From Pseudoflavonifractor sp. An44 (lineage in GTDB: Bacteria > Bacillota > Clostridia > Oscillospirales > Oscillospiraceae), in the NCBI RefSeq assembly GCF_002161675.1, contig NZ_NFIH01000012.1, positions 28,066 to 92,065 on the forward strand: a stretch of DNA of 64,000 nucleotides, written 5' to 3'. Made by a program: the position numbers and the translations under genes. The notes under the pieces are model-generated. The model did no database searches and was not told the DNA's origin. It saw only the letters and a list, made by a program, of their open reading frames with translations. Positions 25,805 through 35,474 of the stretch are shown piece after piece. Every line of letters starts with the position of its first letter. Within the stretch, counting starts at the first letter, position 1.

Positions 25805-28800
25805 ATGAGACACTTGAGCAAACGCCTGCTGGCACTGGCACTCATCGCCGTGATGCTGTTGGGGATGGTCCCCGCCGTCACCACGGCCTCGGCCCAGAGC
25901 GGTACCGCCACCCAAAGCGGCACCAGCCAGGGCGGGAGAACCGTTCTGAACTTCAACAACGACTGGCGATTCTACGAAGGGGACTGGCCGGACGCCGACC
26001 AGGTAGACGCCGACGACAGCCAGTGGCTGTACGTCAACGCCCCCCACAGCACCATTCAGTACACCCCCGAGAACTACTACCATGAGGACCTGGGCGTGTT
26101 CTGGTATCGTCGCCACTTCACCATGGACCCCGCCATGGAGGGTCAGCAGATCATCCTCACCTTTGAAGGTGCCATGCAGGAGGCCACTGTGTGGCTCAAC
26201 GGCGAAGAGCTGGGCGTCCACCAGGGCGGCTACACCGAATTCGCCTTTGACATCTCCGACCAGGTGAAGTTTGACGGGGAGAACGTGCTGGCGGTGAAGC
26301 TGGACACCCGTCCCAACACCTCCTTCGCCCCCGGCAAGACCAACCCGGACTTCCAGTACTTCGGCGGCCTGTACCGGGACGTGTATGTCACCGTCACCGG
26401 GGACGTGCACATCACTGACGCCATTGAGTCCGACACCGTGGCCGGTGGCGGCGTGTTCCTCACCGCTCCCAGCGTGGCCAAGGATTCCGCCACCGTCAAC
26501 GCCAAGACTGAGGTGGAGAACAGCGGCTCTGCGGACACTTCCGTGACCATGGTCACCGAGATCGTGGACGGGGACAGCGTGGTGGCCTCCAAGGAGGACA
26601 CCCAGACCGTGGCCGGTGGTGAGAAGTACTCCTTCAGCCAGGACCTCACCGTGTCCAACCCCCGCCTGTGGTCGGTGGACACCCCCGAGCTGTACACCGT
26701 GCGCTCCATCCTGAAGATGGACGGCACCGTCATCGACACCGTGGAGACCACCTACGGCATCCGCAAGGTGGAGTGGAAGCGGGACGGCTGCTACATCAAC
26801 GATGAGCGCGTGGAGCTGGTGGGTACCAACCTCCACTCCGAGACCTACATGCTGGGCAACGCCCAGAGCAACGACTCCATTTTTGAAGATGTGAAGCGGC
26901 TCAAGGAGTACGGCTTCAACTTCATCCGCATGAGCCACTACCCCCACGACCCCGCCTTCTATGAGGCCTGCGACCGCTACGGCGTGGCCGTGCTGGACTG
27001 TCTGGCTGGCTGGCAGAACTACAGCGATTCCGAGGCCTTCAAGAACAACACCTATGAGCAGATGCGGGATCAGATGCGGGTCAACCGCAACCACTGCTCC
27101 GTGGTGGCCTGGGAGCCCAGCTTGAACGAGAGCTCCTTCACCACTGCCTGGGCCCAGAACATGCACAACCTGGTGAAGGAGGAGTACCCCGAGGTGGGCG
27201 ACTCCAAGGCCTACACCAGCGGCTGGATCAACTGGAACGTGTTTGACATCGGCGTGGGCACGCCCCAGGCCAACGTGGTGGGCGACGCCTCCAAGTATTC
27301 CGACAAGCCCGTCATCGTCAGCGAGTACGGCGACTGGAACTTCGGCGGCTTTGACTCCACCACCCGTGTCACCCGGGAGCCCAAGCACTACTCCGACGCC
27401 GAGGGCGGCGATAAGGGTATGCTCACCCAGTGTGACAACATCCAGTCCTCCTTTGCCTTTAACCGCGGCCAGTCCTGGTACGGCGCCACTGCCTACTGGG
27501 ATTACGCCGACTACGCCGGATTTGACGTGGACAAGCTCACCTTCTGCGGCGTGGTAGACGTGGCCCGCATTGCCAAGCACGGCGCTTACTTCTTCCAGTC
27601 CCAGACCGATCCCAACCTGGATATGTCCAAGTACGGTCTGGACACCGGTGCCATGGTGTACATCGCCAACACCTGGGCCAGCGATTCCCCCGACCAGGTG
27701 CGGGTGTACTCCAACTGTGACGAGGTGGAGCTGTATCTGGACGACCAGCTCATCGCCCGTCAGACCCCTGACACCCAGATGTGGGCTCCCCACGGTGACA
27801 CCGACAACCCCACCGGCTACCCCACGGCCGACTCCGGGGCCTACGTGTCCACCGAGAATCTGGCCCATCCCCCCTTCACCTTTGATCTCAGCGGCTACAC
27901 CCCCGGCCAGGGCACCCTGAAAGCGGTGGCCTACCTCAACGGTGAGGCCGTGGAGACCTACATCCGTCAGGCCCCCGGCACCGCCTCCCAGATCACCCTC
28001 ACCGCCGAGAACGACGAGGCCCTGAAGCTGGACGGCAGCACCGCCAAGCTGGTGTGGGTGGACGTGCGGGATGAAAACGGCACCGTGGTCAACACCGCCG
28101 ACCACACCATCAACTTCACCACTGAGGGCCCCGGTTTTGTCATCGGCGAGAAGGCGGTCCAGGTGCGGGGCGGTCAGTGGGCCGTGTGGGTGCGCTCCAC
28201 CCGTGGCGAGGGTGACATCACCCTGAAGGCTACCTGTGACGGGCTCACCGCCGCCACCATCACCATTCCCACCCAGACCGTGGAGGGCCTGCCCGAAGTG
28301 CCCGAGGGCGGCGACGCCGACGAGACCGGCTTTGTGCATCCCGAGCCCCCCGCCGCTCCCGTGAACATTTTCCTGAACAAGACCGCCTCTGCCAGCTCCA
28401 TCAACATCAACGCCCAGGGCGAGGAGAAGGCGGAGTGGGCCAACGACGGCGACACCTCCACCAAGTGGTGCGCCAAGAACCCCAGCCCCAGCGATGCCTT
28501 CGGCACCCACTGGTGGCAGGTGGATCTGGGCCGCAGCTACACCGTGGAAGAGATGGAGATCATCTTTGACGCCGCCGGCAACTGGAAGTACCATGTGGCC
28601 GTGTCCGATGACCCCCACTTTGAGGGCTACACCATCCCCGACGACGGCATCCTCACCACCACTGCTGACCGCACCACGGTGACCGTGGGCCAGCAGGGCC
28701 GCTATGTGCGCGTCTACCTCAACTGCCCTGCCAATAACCTGTGGCCCTGCCTGCGGGAAGTCAGCGGCACCGGATACACCGACAACGTGGCTCTGAACAA

Positions 28801-30697
28801 GACCGCCAAGGCCTCCTCCGGCTCTGAGGTCGCTCTGGCCGTGGACGGCAACGTGGACACCTTCTGGAACTCCGGCGCCATGAGCCCCGCCTGGTATCAG
28901 GTGGACCTGGGCCAGGCCTACCAGCTCTCTGGGGCCTCCCTCACCTTCGCCTGGGCCAATCCCGGCGACACCGGCGGAATCCCCATCCGCCACTCCTTCA
29001 CCATCCAGGGCTCTCTGGACGGTACCACCTGGTATGACATGGCCACTTGGTCCGACATGGACCAGGGGGACAACAACCCCAACGTCACCGCCACTGTGGA
29101 GCTCGACGGTGCTGCCCGCTACGTGAAGGTCAACAACCTGAAGGCCTACAAGGGCGGCACCTCCAACCAGTGGGCGGAGATCGCCGAGCTGGAAGTGTAC
29201 GGCAAGGTTCTGGGCGAGGCCATCCGTCTGGACTACGGCGCTCCCACCTCTGCCACCTCTTCTGCTGAGGGCTCTGACCCCGCCTACGGCAACGACGGCG
29301 ATCCCGCCAAGTACTGGATTCCCGCTGCGGACGACCAGGCTCCTGCCTGGCAGTTCGACTCCGAAGGCCTGTACAACATCGCCGCTGTGTCCCTGACCTG
29401 GAACAACGACGGCACCCACAAGTACGCCATCGACCTGTCCACCGATGGCCAGAACTGGACCACCGCTGTGGACCATCTGGCTAGTGGCGTGGCAGGCACC
29501 ACCACCAACGACGCCCTCAGCGGCCTGACCCGCTATGTGCGCATCCGCCTCACCGCCGGCACCACCGACGGTCTGTGGATCAACTCCACCGGCTTTGCCC
29601 TGGGCACCGCCCTGGAGGCGGTCTCTGTGGCCGACCAGCAGGGCGTGACCGCCGCCGTGGGCACCGCCTTTGATCAGCTGGGTCTGCCCAGCACCGTCCT
29701 GGCCACCCTGGACGGCGAGATTCAGACTTCCCTGGCTGTGACCTGGAATAAGGAGGGCTATGACCCCGCCTCCACCCAGGCTCAGACCATCACCGGAACC
29801 CTCACCGCCATCCCCGGCGTCACCGTGCCCGATACCCTCACCGCCTCCGTCATCGTGACCCTGGAGGGCAGCGCTCAGGAGGCCAACAAGGTTCTGCTGC
29901 AAAAGACCTATGACTACGCCGTGACTCTGGACACCACCGGTGTGGTGCAGGCCGCTGTGGACGCATTCCAGAAGGCCCTGGACGAGGCCAAGGCCGTGCT
30001 GGACAACCCCAACGCCACCCAGGAGCAGGTGAACACCGCTTGGGACAACCTGCTGGAGGGCATCTGGGCTCTGGGCCTGACCCAGGGCGACAAGACCATG
30101 CTGGAGCTGCTCATCGCCCGTGCCGACGACATGGTGGCCAACGCCGACAAGTACGTGGAAGCCAACTGGCAGCAGCTGGTGGACGCTCTGGAGGCTGCTA
30201 AGACCGTGATGGAGGACGGCAACGCCCTGCAAAACGACGTGGATAAGGCTGCCGAGACTCTGCTGAATGCCATTCTGGCCCAGCGCTTCAAGGCGGACAA
30301 GTCCATCCTGGAGGACCTCATCGGCAAGGCTGAGGGCATGGACCTCTCCAGCTACACCGCTGAGTCTGTGGCCACCTTCCGCATGGCTCTGGCCAACGCC
30401 CAGGCCGTGATGGCGGACAACAGCCTCACCGAGGACGATCAGGCCAAGGTCAATGACGCTGTGGCTGCTCTCACTTCTGCCATGGACGGCCTCACCGCCG
30501 GTGGCGCTCCCGAGACCACCGACAAGCCCGAGACCTCTCAGGAGCCTGAGACCACTGACAAGCCCCAGGCCACTGAGAAGCCCGAGAACGTGCCTCAGAC
30601 GAGCGATTCCGCTCAGCTGATGGTGTACGTGGCCGCTCTGGCCGCCGCTGCTGTGCTGATGGGTATCACCGTGGTGGTGCGCCGTCGCCGCAGCTAA
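25805..30697 (+). CDS. Wall-anchored glycoside hydrolase family 2 enzyme (beta-galactosidase-like) with F5/8-type and FIVAR-like domains
   Basis: A 1,630-residue exported enzyme, start after AAGGAGA. Order: signal peptide (1-31); GH2 sugar-binding, Ig-like and TIM-barrel domains (about 38-600); the LNES acid/base Glu at 442 and the SEYG nucleophile Glu at 507. Ig-like regions follow. Three F5/8C (discoidin/CBM32-like) domains begin near 854, 994 and 1140, the third weaker. After a Big_4-like segment come helical FIVAR-like repeats (about 1360-1566), a Pro/Glu/Thr linker, VPQTSD (about 1595), a membrane span and RRRRS. The anchor differs from VPQTG by Ser. Substrate is probably a beta-galactoside of plant or host glycans, judged from the neighbours. 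Confidence 0.9.
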   Translation: MRHLSKRLLALALIAVMLLGMVPAVTTASAQSGTATQSGTSQGGRTVLNFNNDWRFYEGDWPDADQVDADDSQWLYVNAPHSTIQYTPENYYHEDLGVFWYRRHFTMDPAMEGQQIILTFEGAMQEATVWLNGEELGVHQGGYTEFAFDISDQVKFDGENVLAVKLDTRPNTSFAPGKTNPDFQYFGGLYRDVYVTVTGDVHITDAIESDTVAGGGVFLTAPSVAKDSATVNAKTEVENSGSADTSVTMVTEIVDGDSVVASKEDTQTVAGGEKYSFSQDLTVSNPRLWSVDTPELYTVRSILKMDGTVIDTVETTYGIRKVEWKRDGCYINDERVELVGTNLHSETYMLGNAQSNDSIFEDVKRLKEYGFNFIRMSHYPHDPAFYEACDRYGVAVLDCLAGWQNYSDSEAFKNNTYEQMRDQMRVNRNHCSVVAWEPSLNESSFTTAWAQNMHNLVKEEYPEVGDSKAYTSGWINWNVFDIGVGTPQANVVGDASKYSDKPVIVSEYGDWNFGGFDSTTRVTREPKHYSDAEGGDKGMLTQCDNIQSSFAFNRGQSWYGATAYWDYADYAGFDVDKLTFCGVVDVARIAKHGAYFFQSQTDPNLDMSKYGLDTGAMVYIANTWASDSPDQVRVYSNCDEVELYLDDQLIARQTPDTQMWAPHGDTDNPTGYPTADSGAYVSTENLAHPPFTFDLSGYTPGQGTLKAVAYLNGEAVETYIRQAPGTASQITLTAENDEALKLDGSTAKLVWVDVRDENGTVVNTADHTINFTTEGPGFVIGEKAVQVRGGQWAVWVRSTRGEGDITLKATCDGLTAATITIPTQTVEGLPEVPEGGDADETGFVHPEPPAAPVNIFLNKTASASSININAQGEEKAEWANDGDTSTKWCAKNPSPSDAFGTHWWQVDLGRSYTVEEMEIIFDAAGNWKYHVAVSDDPHFEGYTIPDDGILTTTADRTTVTVGQQGRYVRVYLNCPANNLWPCLREVSGTGYTDNVALNKTAKASSGSEVALAVDGNVDTFWNSGAMSPAWYQVDLGQAYQLSGASLTFAWANPGDTGGIPIRHSFTIQGSLDGTTWYDMATWSDMDQGDNNPNVTATVELDGAARYVKVNNLKAYKGGTSNQWAEIAELEVYGKVLGEAIRLDYGAPTSATSSAEGSDPAYGNDGDPAKYWIPAADDQAPAWQFDSEGLYNIAAVSLTWNNDGTHKYAIDLSTDGQNWTTAVDHLASGVAGTTTNDALSGLTRYVRIRLTAGTTDGLWINSTGFALGTALEAVSVADQQGVTAAVGTAFDQLGLPSTVLATLDGEIQTSLAVTWNKEGYDPASTQAQTITGTLTAIPGVTVPDTLTASVIVTLEGSAQEANKVLLQKTYDYAVTLDTTGVVQAAVDAFQKALDEAKAVLDNPNATQEQVNTAWDNLLEGIWALGLTQGDKTMLELLIARADDMVANADKYVEANWQQLVDALEAAKTVMEDGNALQNDVDKAAETLLNAILAQRFKADKSILEDLIGKAEGMDLSSYTAESVATFRMALANAQAVMADNSLTEDDQAKVNDAVAALTSAMDGLTAGGAPETTDKPETSQEPETTDKPQATEKPENVPQTSDSAQLMVYVAALAAAAVLMGITVVVRRRRS

Positions 30698-30707
30698 TCT
30701 CCAATCA

Positions 30708-30749
30708 AGCAAAAAAGTACGGTCAGCGAGAGCTGGCCGTACTTTTTTG
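30708..30749 (+). terminator. Terminator of the GH2 gene
   Basis: AAAAAAGTACGGTCAGC - GAGA - GCTGGCCGTACTTTTTT. Almost identical to the terminator of the GH43 gene at 39335-39378. Confidence 0.92.
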
Positions 30750-30780
30750 CTGTTTTTGAGTTTCGATAGGTAAGTGCTGT

Positions 30781-31337
30781 CTTCTCCGATATCTCGGTTC
30801 AGGCTTGCCAGCCTGGCGGGGACGCTCCGCTGGGCCCGATTTCTCCCCGATGAGAAATCGGGGAAAGAATCGCCAAAGGCGGGGCCTTCCCCCGCCTTGT
30901 GGAATCCACCCCGCGGTGCTGGGCGGAGGGTGCGCCTTTCTCTTTTCGGCCCTTGGACTGGTGGGGTCACATAGAAGGCGTGGAAATTCTACAGGAAGTA
31001 TCTACTCCTCTGACAAATACTACTTCTATCGCCAGGGCTTTACCCTAGTGAGTCGCTGTTCCCAGCGATCGGCGGCGGGAACGCCGCTTCTCCGGGGTAG
31101 GCCCGGATGTGAAAATCACCAGGCTGTAGGGCCAGTTGCCCAGGGTGGCCTGGTGTGGTGGCAGAACTAGGCACCACAGCAAGGGTAACGGGCCGAATTT
31201 AGACTTGACGCAGGCCCAGCCTCGTACCCCAGGGAGGTCCTTAGGGGGGAACGCCCTAAGCGGGTTTTGGTTTCTTTTGCCCGCTCAAAAGAAACCCCCA
31301 GCGGGAAGCGTCCCCACCAGGCTGGCAAGCCAGAGCT
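30781..31337 (+). repeat. 557-bp dispersed intergenic repeat, copy A
   Basis: Shares long stretches with 38829-39316 (reverse) and 46355-46911. Ends carry imperfect inverted repeats (30802-30834 and 31297-31331, core GGGGACGCT). Inside are several hairpins, including GTGA-AAA-TCAC at 31109-31119 within GGCCC...GGGCC. It contains no credible gene. It is either a palindromic mobile element or a structured RNA. Confidence 0.8.
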
Positions 31338-31344
31338 AGGCCAC

Positions 31345-31410
31345 TTAGACCGTCAATCCCTCCGTCACGGCTACGCCGCGCCACCTCCCTTTACACAAGG
31401 GAGGCATTGG
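31345..31410 (+). repeat. Short GC-rich hairpin repeat (CCTCCCTT...AAGGGAGG)
   Basis: CGTCAATCCCTCCGTCACGG, a GGCTACGCC turn, then CCTCCCTT-TACAC-AAGGGAGG. I recognise this from many gut clostridial genomes as a common intergenic repeat; function unknown. Confidence 0.55.
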
Positions 31411-31490
31411 GCCTGGAAATCACTGAGGCCCAGCGGAGCGTCCCTGGCAGGGACGATGGTTTGCGCCTGAGAAATCATTGCAGCACACCA

Positions 31491-31532
31491 AAAAGAGCCA
31501 ATACAGACCCTTGGGGCCTGCATTGGCTCTTA
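31491..31532 (-). terminator. Terminator of citrate synthase gene
   Basis: Read on the minus strand: AAGAGCCAATGCAGGCCCC ... GGGTCTGTATTGGCTCTTTTT. Confidence 0.85.
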
Positions 31533-31541
31533 TTTCTGTTC

Positions 31542-32924
31542 TTACCGATTTTCCAGGGGCACATAGTCCCGCATGGGGCACACCGCCTTGTAGGCGGGAC
31601 GAATGATGCGGCCGGAGGGGTTGTAGACCTCCTCCACCCGGTGGGCACACCAGCCCACAATGCGGGCGATGGCAAACAGGGGGGTGTACAGCTCGGGGGG
31701 AATGCCCATCATCTTGTACACCAGGCCGGAGTACAAGTCTACGTTGGCGCACATGACCTTGTTCTGGCCGGTGACCCGGTGGAACACCTCCGGGGCCAGC
31801 TTTTCCACCCGTTCAAACAGCTCCAGCTCCTCCACGAAGCCCCGCTCTTCCGCCACTTCTCGGGCAAACCGTTTCAGCATCACAGCACGGGGGTCGGAGA
31901 GGGTGTAGATGGCGTGGCCCATGCCGTAGATGAGCCCGGAGCGGTCTCCCGCCTCTTTCTTGAGGATCTTCTCTAAGTAGGCGGCCACCTCGTCGTCGCT
32001 GGACCAGTCCTTCACGTCCCGCTCAATGTGGCCGAACATCTCCATGACCTTCTTGTTGGCACCGCCGTGCCGGGGGCCTTTCAGAGAGCCTACGGCAGCG
32101 GCAATGGCGGAATAGATGTCGGTGCCGGAGGAGGAGAGGACACGGCAGGCGAAGGCGGAGTTGTTGCCGCCGCCGTGGTCCATGTGCAGCACCAGACACA
32201 AATCCAGCAGCCGGGCCTCGGCCTGGCTGAACTTCTTATCCGGGCGGATGGAGCACAGGAAGTTCTCCGCCACGCTCAGCCCATCCTGGGGCCGGTGGAG
32301 CACCAGAGACTCATTGTCGAAGTAGTGGCGCTTACAGGCGTAGGCGTGGGCCACAATGACAGGGAACCGGGCAATGAGCTGGATGGCCTGGAACAGCTCC
32401 ACGTCCAGGTTGTTGTTGTCCGGGTCCGGGTCATAGGAGTATAGGGACAGGGTGGAGCGGGCCAGCTTGTTCATCAGGTCCCGACTGGGCCCCTTCAAAA
32501 TCATGTCCTCGGTGAATCCGGGGGGCAGATTGCGGTAGTGGTTGAGCATACCCTGGAAGGTGGACAGCTCCTCCTTGGAGGGCAGGGAGCCGAAGAGAAG
32601 CAGATAGGCGGTCTCCTCGTAGCCGAAGCGGCCCTCCTTCAAAAAGCCCTCAATGAGCTCACACACGTCAATGCCACGGTAGATGAGCTGGCCGGGGGCG
32701 GGGACACGCTCGCCGTCCTGGAGGTAATAGCCCCGTACGTTGGCGATGTTGGTGATGCCCGCCATGACACCGGTGCCATCAGCGTTACGCAGCCCCCGCT
32801 TTACCCCGTACTTCTCATACAGAGAGGCAGGGATTTGGTGCTGAGGAGCATACTCGCTGCATATATGTTGAAGGAAGGACAGGGAACGTCCATCCATGAG
32901 GTCGAAGGAATTGATGGAATACAT
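31542..32924 (-). CDS. gltA: Citrate synthase
   Basis: A 460-residue cytoplasmic enzyme condensing acetyl-CoA and oxaloacetate to citrate. GGAGGTG precedes the ATG. Active-site elements: the His of HMDHGGGNNSAF, GPRHGGANKK, the catalytic His of YGMGHAIYTLSDPRA and the Asp in CANVDLYSGLVY. It belongs to the longer type with an N-terminal extension common in Clostridia. Monocistronic, with promoter 32990-33018 and its own terminator. No aconitase or isocitrate dehydrogenase is nearby. Confidence 0.95.
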   Translation of the reverse strand: MYSINSFDLMDGRSLSFLQHICSEYAPQHQIPASLYEKYGVKRGLRNADGTGVMAGITNIANVRGYYLQDGERVPAPGQLIYRGIDVCELIEGFLKEGRFGYEETAYLLLFGSLPSKEELSTFQGMLNHYRNLPPGFTEDMILKGPSRDLMNKLARSTLSLYSYDPDPDNNNLDVELFQAIQLIARFPVIVAHAYACKRHYFDNESLVLHRPQDGLSVAENFLCSIRPDKKFSQAEARLLDLCLVLHMDHGGGNNSAFACRVLSSSGTDIYSAIAAAVGSLKGPRHGGANKKVMEMFGHIERDVKDWSSDDEVAAYLEKILKKEAGDRSGLIYGMGHAIYTLSDPRAVMLKRFAREVAEERGFVEELELFERVEKLAPEVFHRVTGQNKVMCANVDLYSGLVYKMMGIPPELYTPLFAIARIVGWCAHRVEEVYNPSGRIIRPAYKAVCPMRDYVPLENR

Positions 32925-32989
32925 GGTGCACCTCCTAAATAGCCGCGGGGGTGGAAGGACCCGGAATGGGCCTCGGGCGGTTTCTATTC

Positions 32990-33018
32990 AGTATAGCGTA
33001 TTAAAGTGCAACAGTCAA
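32990..33018 (-). promoter_or_regulatory. gltA promoter
   Basis: Minus strand TTGACT, 17-base spacer, TATACT. It overlaps the region just upstream of the SpoIID-like start. Confidence 0.7.
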
Positions 33019-33041
33019 GACGAAACGAGGAGGAGAGGCTC

Positions 33042-34085
33042 GTGGGACGATGGCCCATTGACCGGGAGGCCACCCGGATTTTTGCCGCAGGAGTGCTGAT
33101 GGGGGTCGCAACCCTGTTTTTATTTCCACTTTTGGCCCTGGGACAGGCTGAGGGAGAACAGGGCCTGTTGGAGACCCTGCCCGCCAATCCCACCCCGGTG
33201 GTGTCCCAGACCGCCCAGGCAGACCAGACCTGGGACAACAGCCAGAAGGTCCGGGTGCTGGTGGGGGAGGGGAAGGTGGAGGAGATGACCATGGCCGACT
33301 ACCTGTGGCGGGTGGTGGCCGCCGAGATGCCCGCCTCCTTTGAGCCCCAGGCCCTGCGGGCCCAGGCGGTGTGCGCCCGCACCTACTCCCTGTGGAAGAT
33401 GGGTGCCAACGCCCATAAGGACCAGGAGGCGGACATCTGCGCCGACTCCGGGTGCTGTCAGGCCTACATAGACCCCCAGAAGGCCAAAGAGAATTGGAAA
33501 GACAACGCCCAGAGCTACACCGAGAAGATCACCCAGGCGGTGTCCGACACCGCGGGCCAGGTGATGACCTACGACGGCAAGCCCATACAGGCGGTGTTCT
33601 TCTCCTCCTCCACCGCCTCCACCGAGGACGCCCAGGCGGTGTGGGGCAACAGTCTGCCCTACCTGGTGTCCGTGTCCAGCCCCGAGGGGGAGGAGGTGCC
33701 CAACTACTACTCCACCGTCACCCTCACCCGGGAGGAGGTGGAGAAGAAGGTGAAGGAGGCCTATCCCGATGCCGACCTGTCCGGGGACCCGGCGGGATGG
33801 CTATCCGGCATGACCCTCACCGCCTCCGGCCGGGTAGGGAGCATGAAGGTGGGGGGCGTGGAGATGTCCGGGGGTGCGGTGCGCACCCTGTTTGGTCTGC
33901 GCTCGGCCTGTTTCCAGGTCACCTACCAGGAGAACAAATTCACCTTTTCCGTCACCGGATACGGCCACGGGGTGGGTATGAGCCAGTACGGGGCCAACGC
34001 CATGGCCGCCCAGGGGAGCAGCTGGGAGGATATTCTGAAGCACTATTACACGGGGGTGGAGATAGAAATGAAGAGTGAAAAATGA
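33042..34085 (+). CDS. SpoIID-like peptidoglycan lytic transglycosylase
   Basis: A 347-residue membrane-anchored enzyme. The GTG at 33042 is preferred because GAGGAGG lies upstream; a GTG at 33006 has none. One N-terminal span (about 17-37), then the SpoIID domain: DYLWRVVAAEMPASFEPQALRAQAVCARTYSL holds the catalytic Glu, and TGYGHGVGMSQYGANAMA is the C-terminal signature. SpoIID works with SpoIIP and SpoIIM during engulfment of the forespore. A spoIIP gene lies at 46977-48137. Whether this is the sporulation copy or a paralogue cannot be told. Confidence 0.88.
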   Translation: MGRWPIDREATRIFAAGVLMGVATLFLFPLLALGQAEGEQGLLETLPANPTPVVSQTAQADQTWDNSQKVRVLVGEGKVEEMTMADYLWRVVAAEMPASFEPQALRAQAVCARTYSLWKMGANAHKDQEADICADSGCCQAYIDPQKAKENWKDNAQSYTEKITQAVSDTAGQVMTYDGKPIQAVFFSSSTASTEDAQAVWGNSLPYLVSVSSPEGEEVPNYYSTVTLTREEVEKKVKEAYPDADLSGDPAGWLSGMTLTASGRVGSMKVGGVEMSGGAVRTLFGLRSACFQVTYQENKFTFSVTGYGHGVGMSQYGANAMAAQGSSWEDILKHYYTGVEIEMKSEK

Positions 34086-34170
34086 AGAATGAAGAATGGT
34101 GGTGTGCCGCCGAAGCGGCACAAAGTTCAAAAAACGCCCCGGCGTATTGCCGGGGCGTTGGTGTGCAGTA

Positions 34171-35283
34171 TTAGGGTAAAACCACCCACAGGATCAGCAG
34201 CACCACCAAGAAAGCCACATTGAGGCCGGTGAACTGGCCCAGGTACTTCCCCTTCTTCTCGGGGAAGGTGCGGGCGATGTATTTATAGGAGATCAGGCTG
34301 GCCATGGAGGCGATGAGGGTACCCAAACCGCCCAGATTCACACCCAGCAGCAGCCCAGCGCCGTTGTCCGTGAATCCGGACAGGAGCAGGGCGGCGGGGA
34401 CGTTGGAAATAATCTGGCTGGCTACCACGCCGCACAGCACCTCCTGGCCCTGGATGAGGGACTGGAAGAGGGCGGTGAGGGCGGGGATGCGGCCCAAGTT
34501 GCCCACAAAGAGGAAGAAGCCCACAAAGGTGGCCAGCAGGGCGTAGTCCACGTGGAGCAGCACCTGTTTGTCAGCCATCAGCACCACGATCAGCACCAAG
34601 GGGCACAGCACGTACAGGGGCACCGCTTTGGCTACGCCACCCAGGCACAGGGCGAAGAGCACCCCGTAGGCGGCCACTCGGGCCCCGGACAGGGGCCGTA
34701 CCTCCCCGGACACCTGGGGCACCTCCAGGGGCTGAGAGGGGCGCACCATCAAAAATACCGCCAGCAGCACCAGGCAGGCCCCGGCATAGGGGAGCACCGT
34801 GGCGAAAAAGGACCCCAGGTCCATCTCATAGCAGGAGTACAGGTACAGGTTTTGGGGGTTGCCGATGGGGGTGGCCATGCTGCCCAGGTTGGCGGCGATG
34901 GTCTGCATCACCACCACCGGCACCACCCGCTGGGTCTGGCCTGCCAGGGCCAGCACCTCCAGGGCGAAGGGGACAAAGGTGATGAGGGCCACGTCATTGG
35001 TCACCGCCATGCTCACAAAGAAGGGCAGCAGGATGAGCACCCCTTCCAGCTGTCGGGTGGTGTGGGTGCGCTCCAGCATGGCCCGGCCCAGGCGGAAGAA
35101 GAGGCCCTGCCGCTGGAGTCCCCCCATCACCGCCATGAGGGCAAAGAGCATCCCCAGGGTGTGCAGGTCCACATAGTTGATATATTGGGCATCGGGGGGG
35201 ACGAGAACAGCGGTAACCAGGGCCAAGACCCAGGCCACACACAGCACCGTCTCCCCACGCAGCCATTGCAGCATTCGCTTCAC
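34171..35283 (-). CDS. SLC13/ArsB-type permease
   Basis: An integral membrane protein of about 370 residues with ten or more spans. The start is uncertain: a GTG at 35283 is 11 bases after AAAGGAG, with ATG 35274 and TTG 35289 as alternatives. The motif SMAVTNDVALITFVPF and the second half SQIISNVPAALLLSGF are the paired Asn-Asp/Asn-Val-Pro signatures of the ion transporter superfamily (citrate, arsenite, Na+/H+). The substrate cannot be read from sequence. The divergent LTA-synthase-like gene shares its upstream region. Confidence 0.8.
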   Translation of the reverse strand: MKRMLQWLRGETVLCVAWVLALVTAVLVPPDAQYINYVDLHTLGMLFALMAVMGGLQRQGLFFRLGRAMLERTHTTRQLEGVLILLPFFVSMAVTNDVALITFVPFALEVLALAGQTQRVVPVVVMQTIAANLGSMATPIGNPQNLYLYSCYEMDLGSFFATVLPYAGACLVLLAVFLMVRPSQPLEVPQVSGEVRPLSGARVAAYGVLFALCLGGVAKAVPLYVLCPLVLIVVLMADKQVLLHVDYALLATFVGFFLFVGNLGRIPALTALFQSLIQGQEVLCGVVASQIISNVPAALLLSGFTDNGAGLLLGVNLGGLGTLIASMASLISYKYIARTFPEKKGKYLGQFTGLNVAFLVVLLILWVVLP

Positions 35284-35388
35284 AGTCAAACACGCTCCTT
35301 TTTGCGTCTGACATGGTAGCACAGGCGGAGCAAAAATGCAATGTTTTCCAGGGGGAAAAGAGAAAAAACCGAAAAGATTTGTCAAAGA

Positions 35389-35417
35389 TTGAAAAAGATT
35401 GTCTATCGTGGTAAAGT
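35389..35417 (+). promoter_or_regulatory. Promoter of the LTA-synthase-like gene
   Basis: TTGAAA, 17-base spacer, TAAAGT; 58 bases before the start. The inverted repeat at 35398-35426 overlaps it. Confidence 0.6.
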
Positions 35418-35426
35418 GTAGACAAT
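35398..35426. promoter_or_regulatory. ATTGTCTA/TAGACAAT inverted repeat, probable operator
   Basis: Exact 8-bp arms separated by 13 bases, covering the spacer and -10 of the promoter. It is placed where a repressor would block transcription. Arms resemble BlaI/CopY-type sites, but the regulator is not in the window. Confidence 0.5.
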
Positions 35427-35474
35427 GAAACCCTCACCGCCGGGTGAGGCGAGAAGAGAAATGAGGGGATAGCC

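Noticed and set aside
25619..30970. 1,783-residue minus-strand ORF
   Set aside because: Shadow of the GH2 gene; low-complexity Gly/Val/His composition typical of reverse GC-rich codons.
30781..31337. Small ORFs inside the dispersed repeats
   Set aside because: Frames are not conserved among the three copies, while hairpins are.
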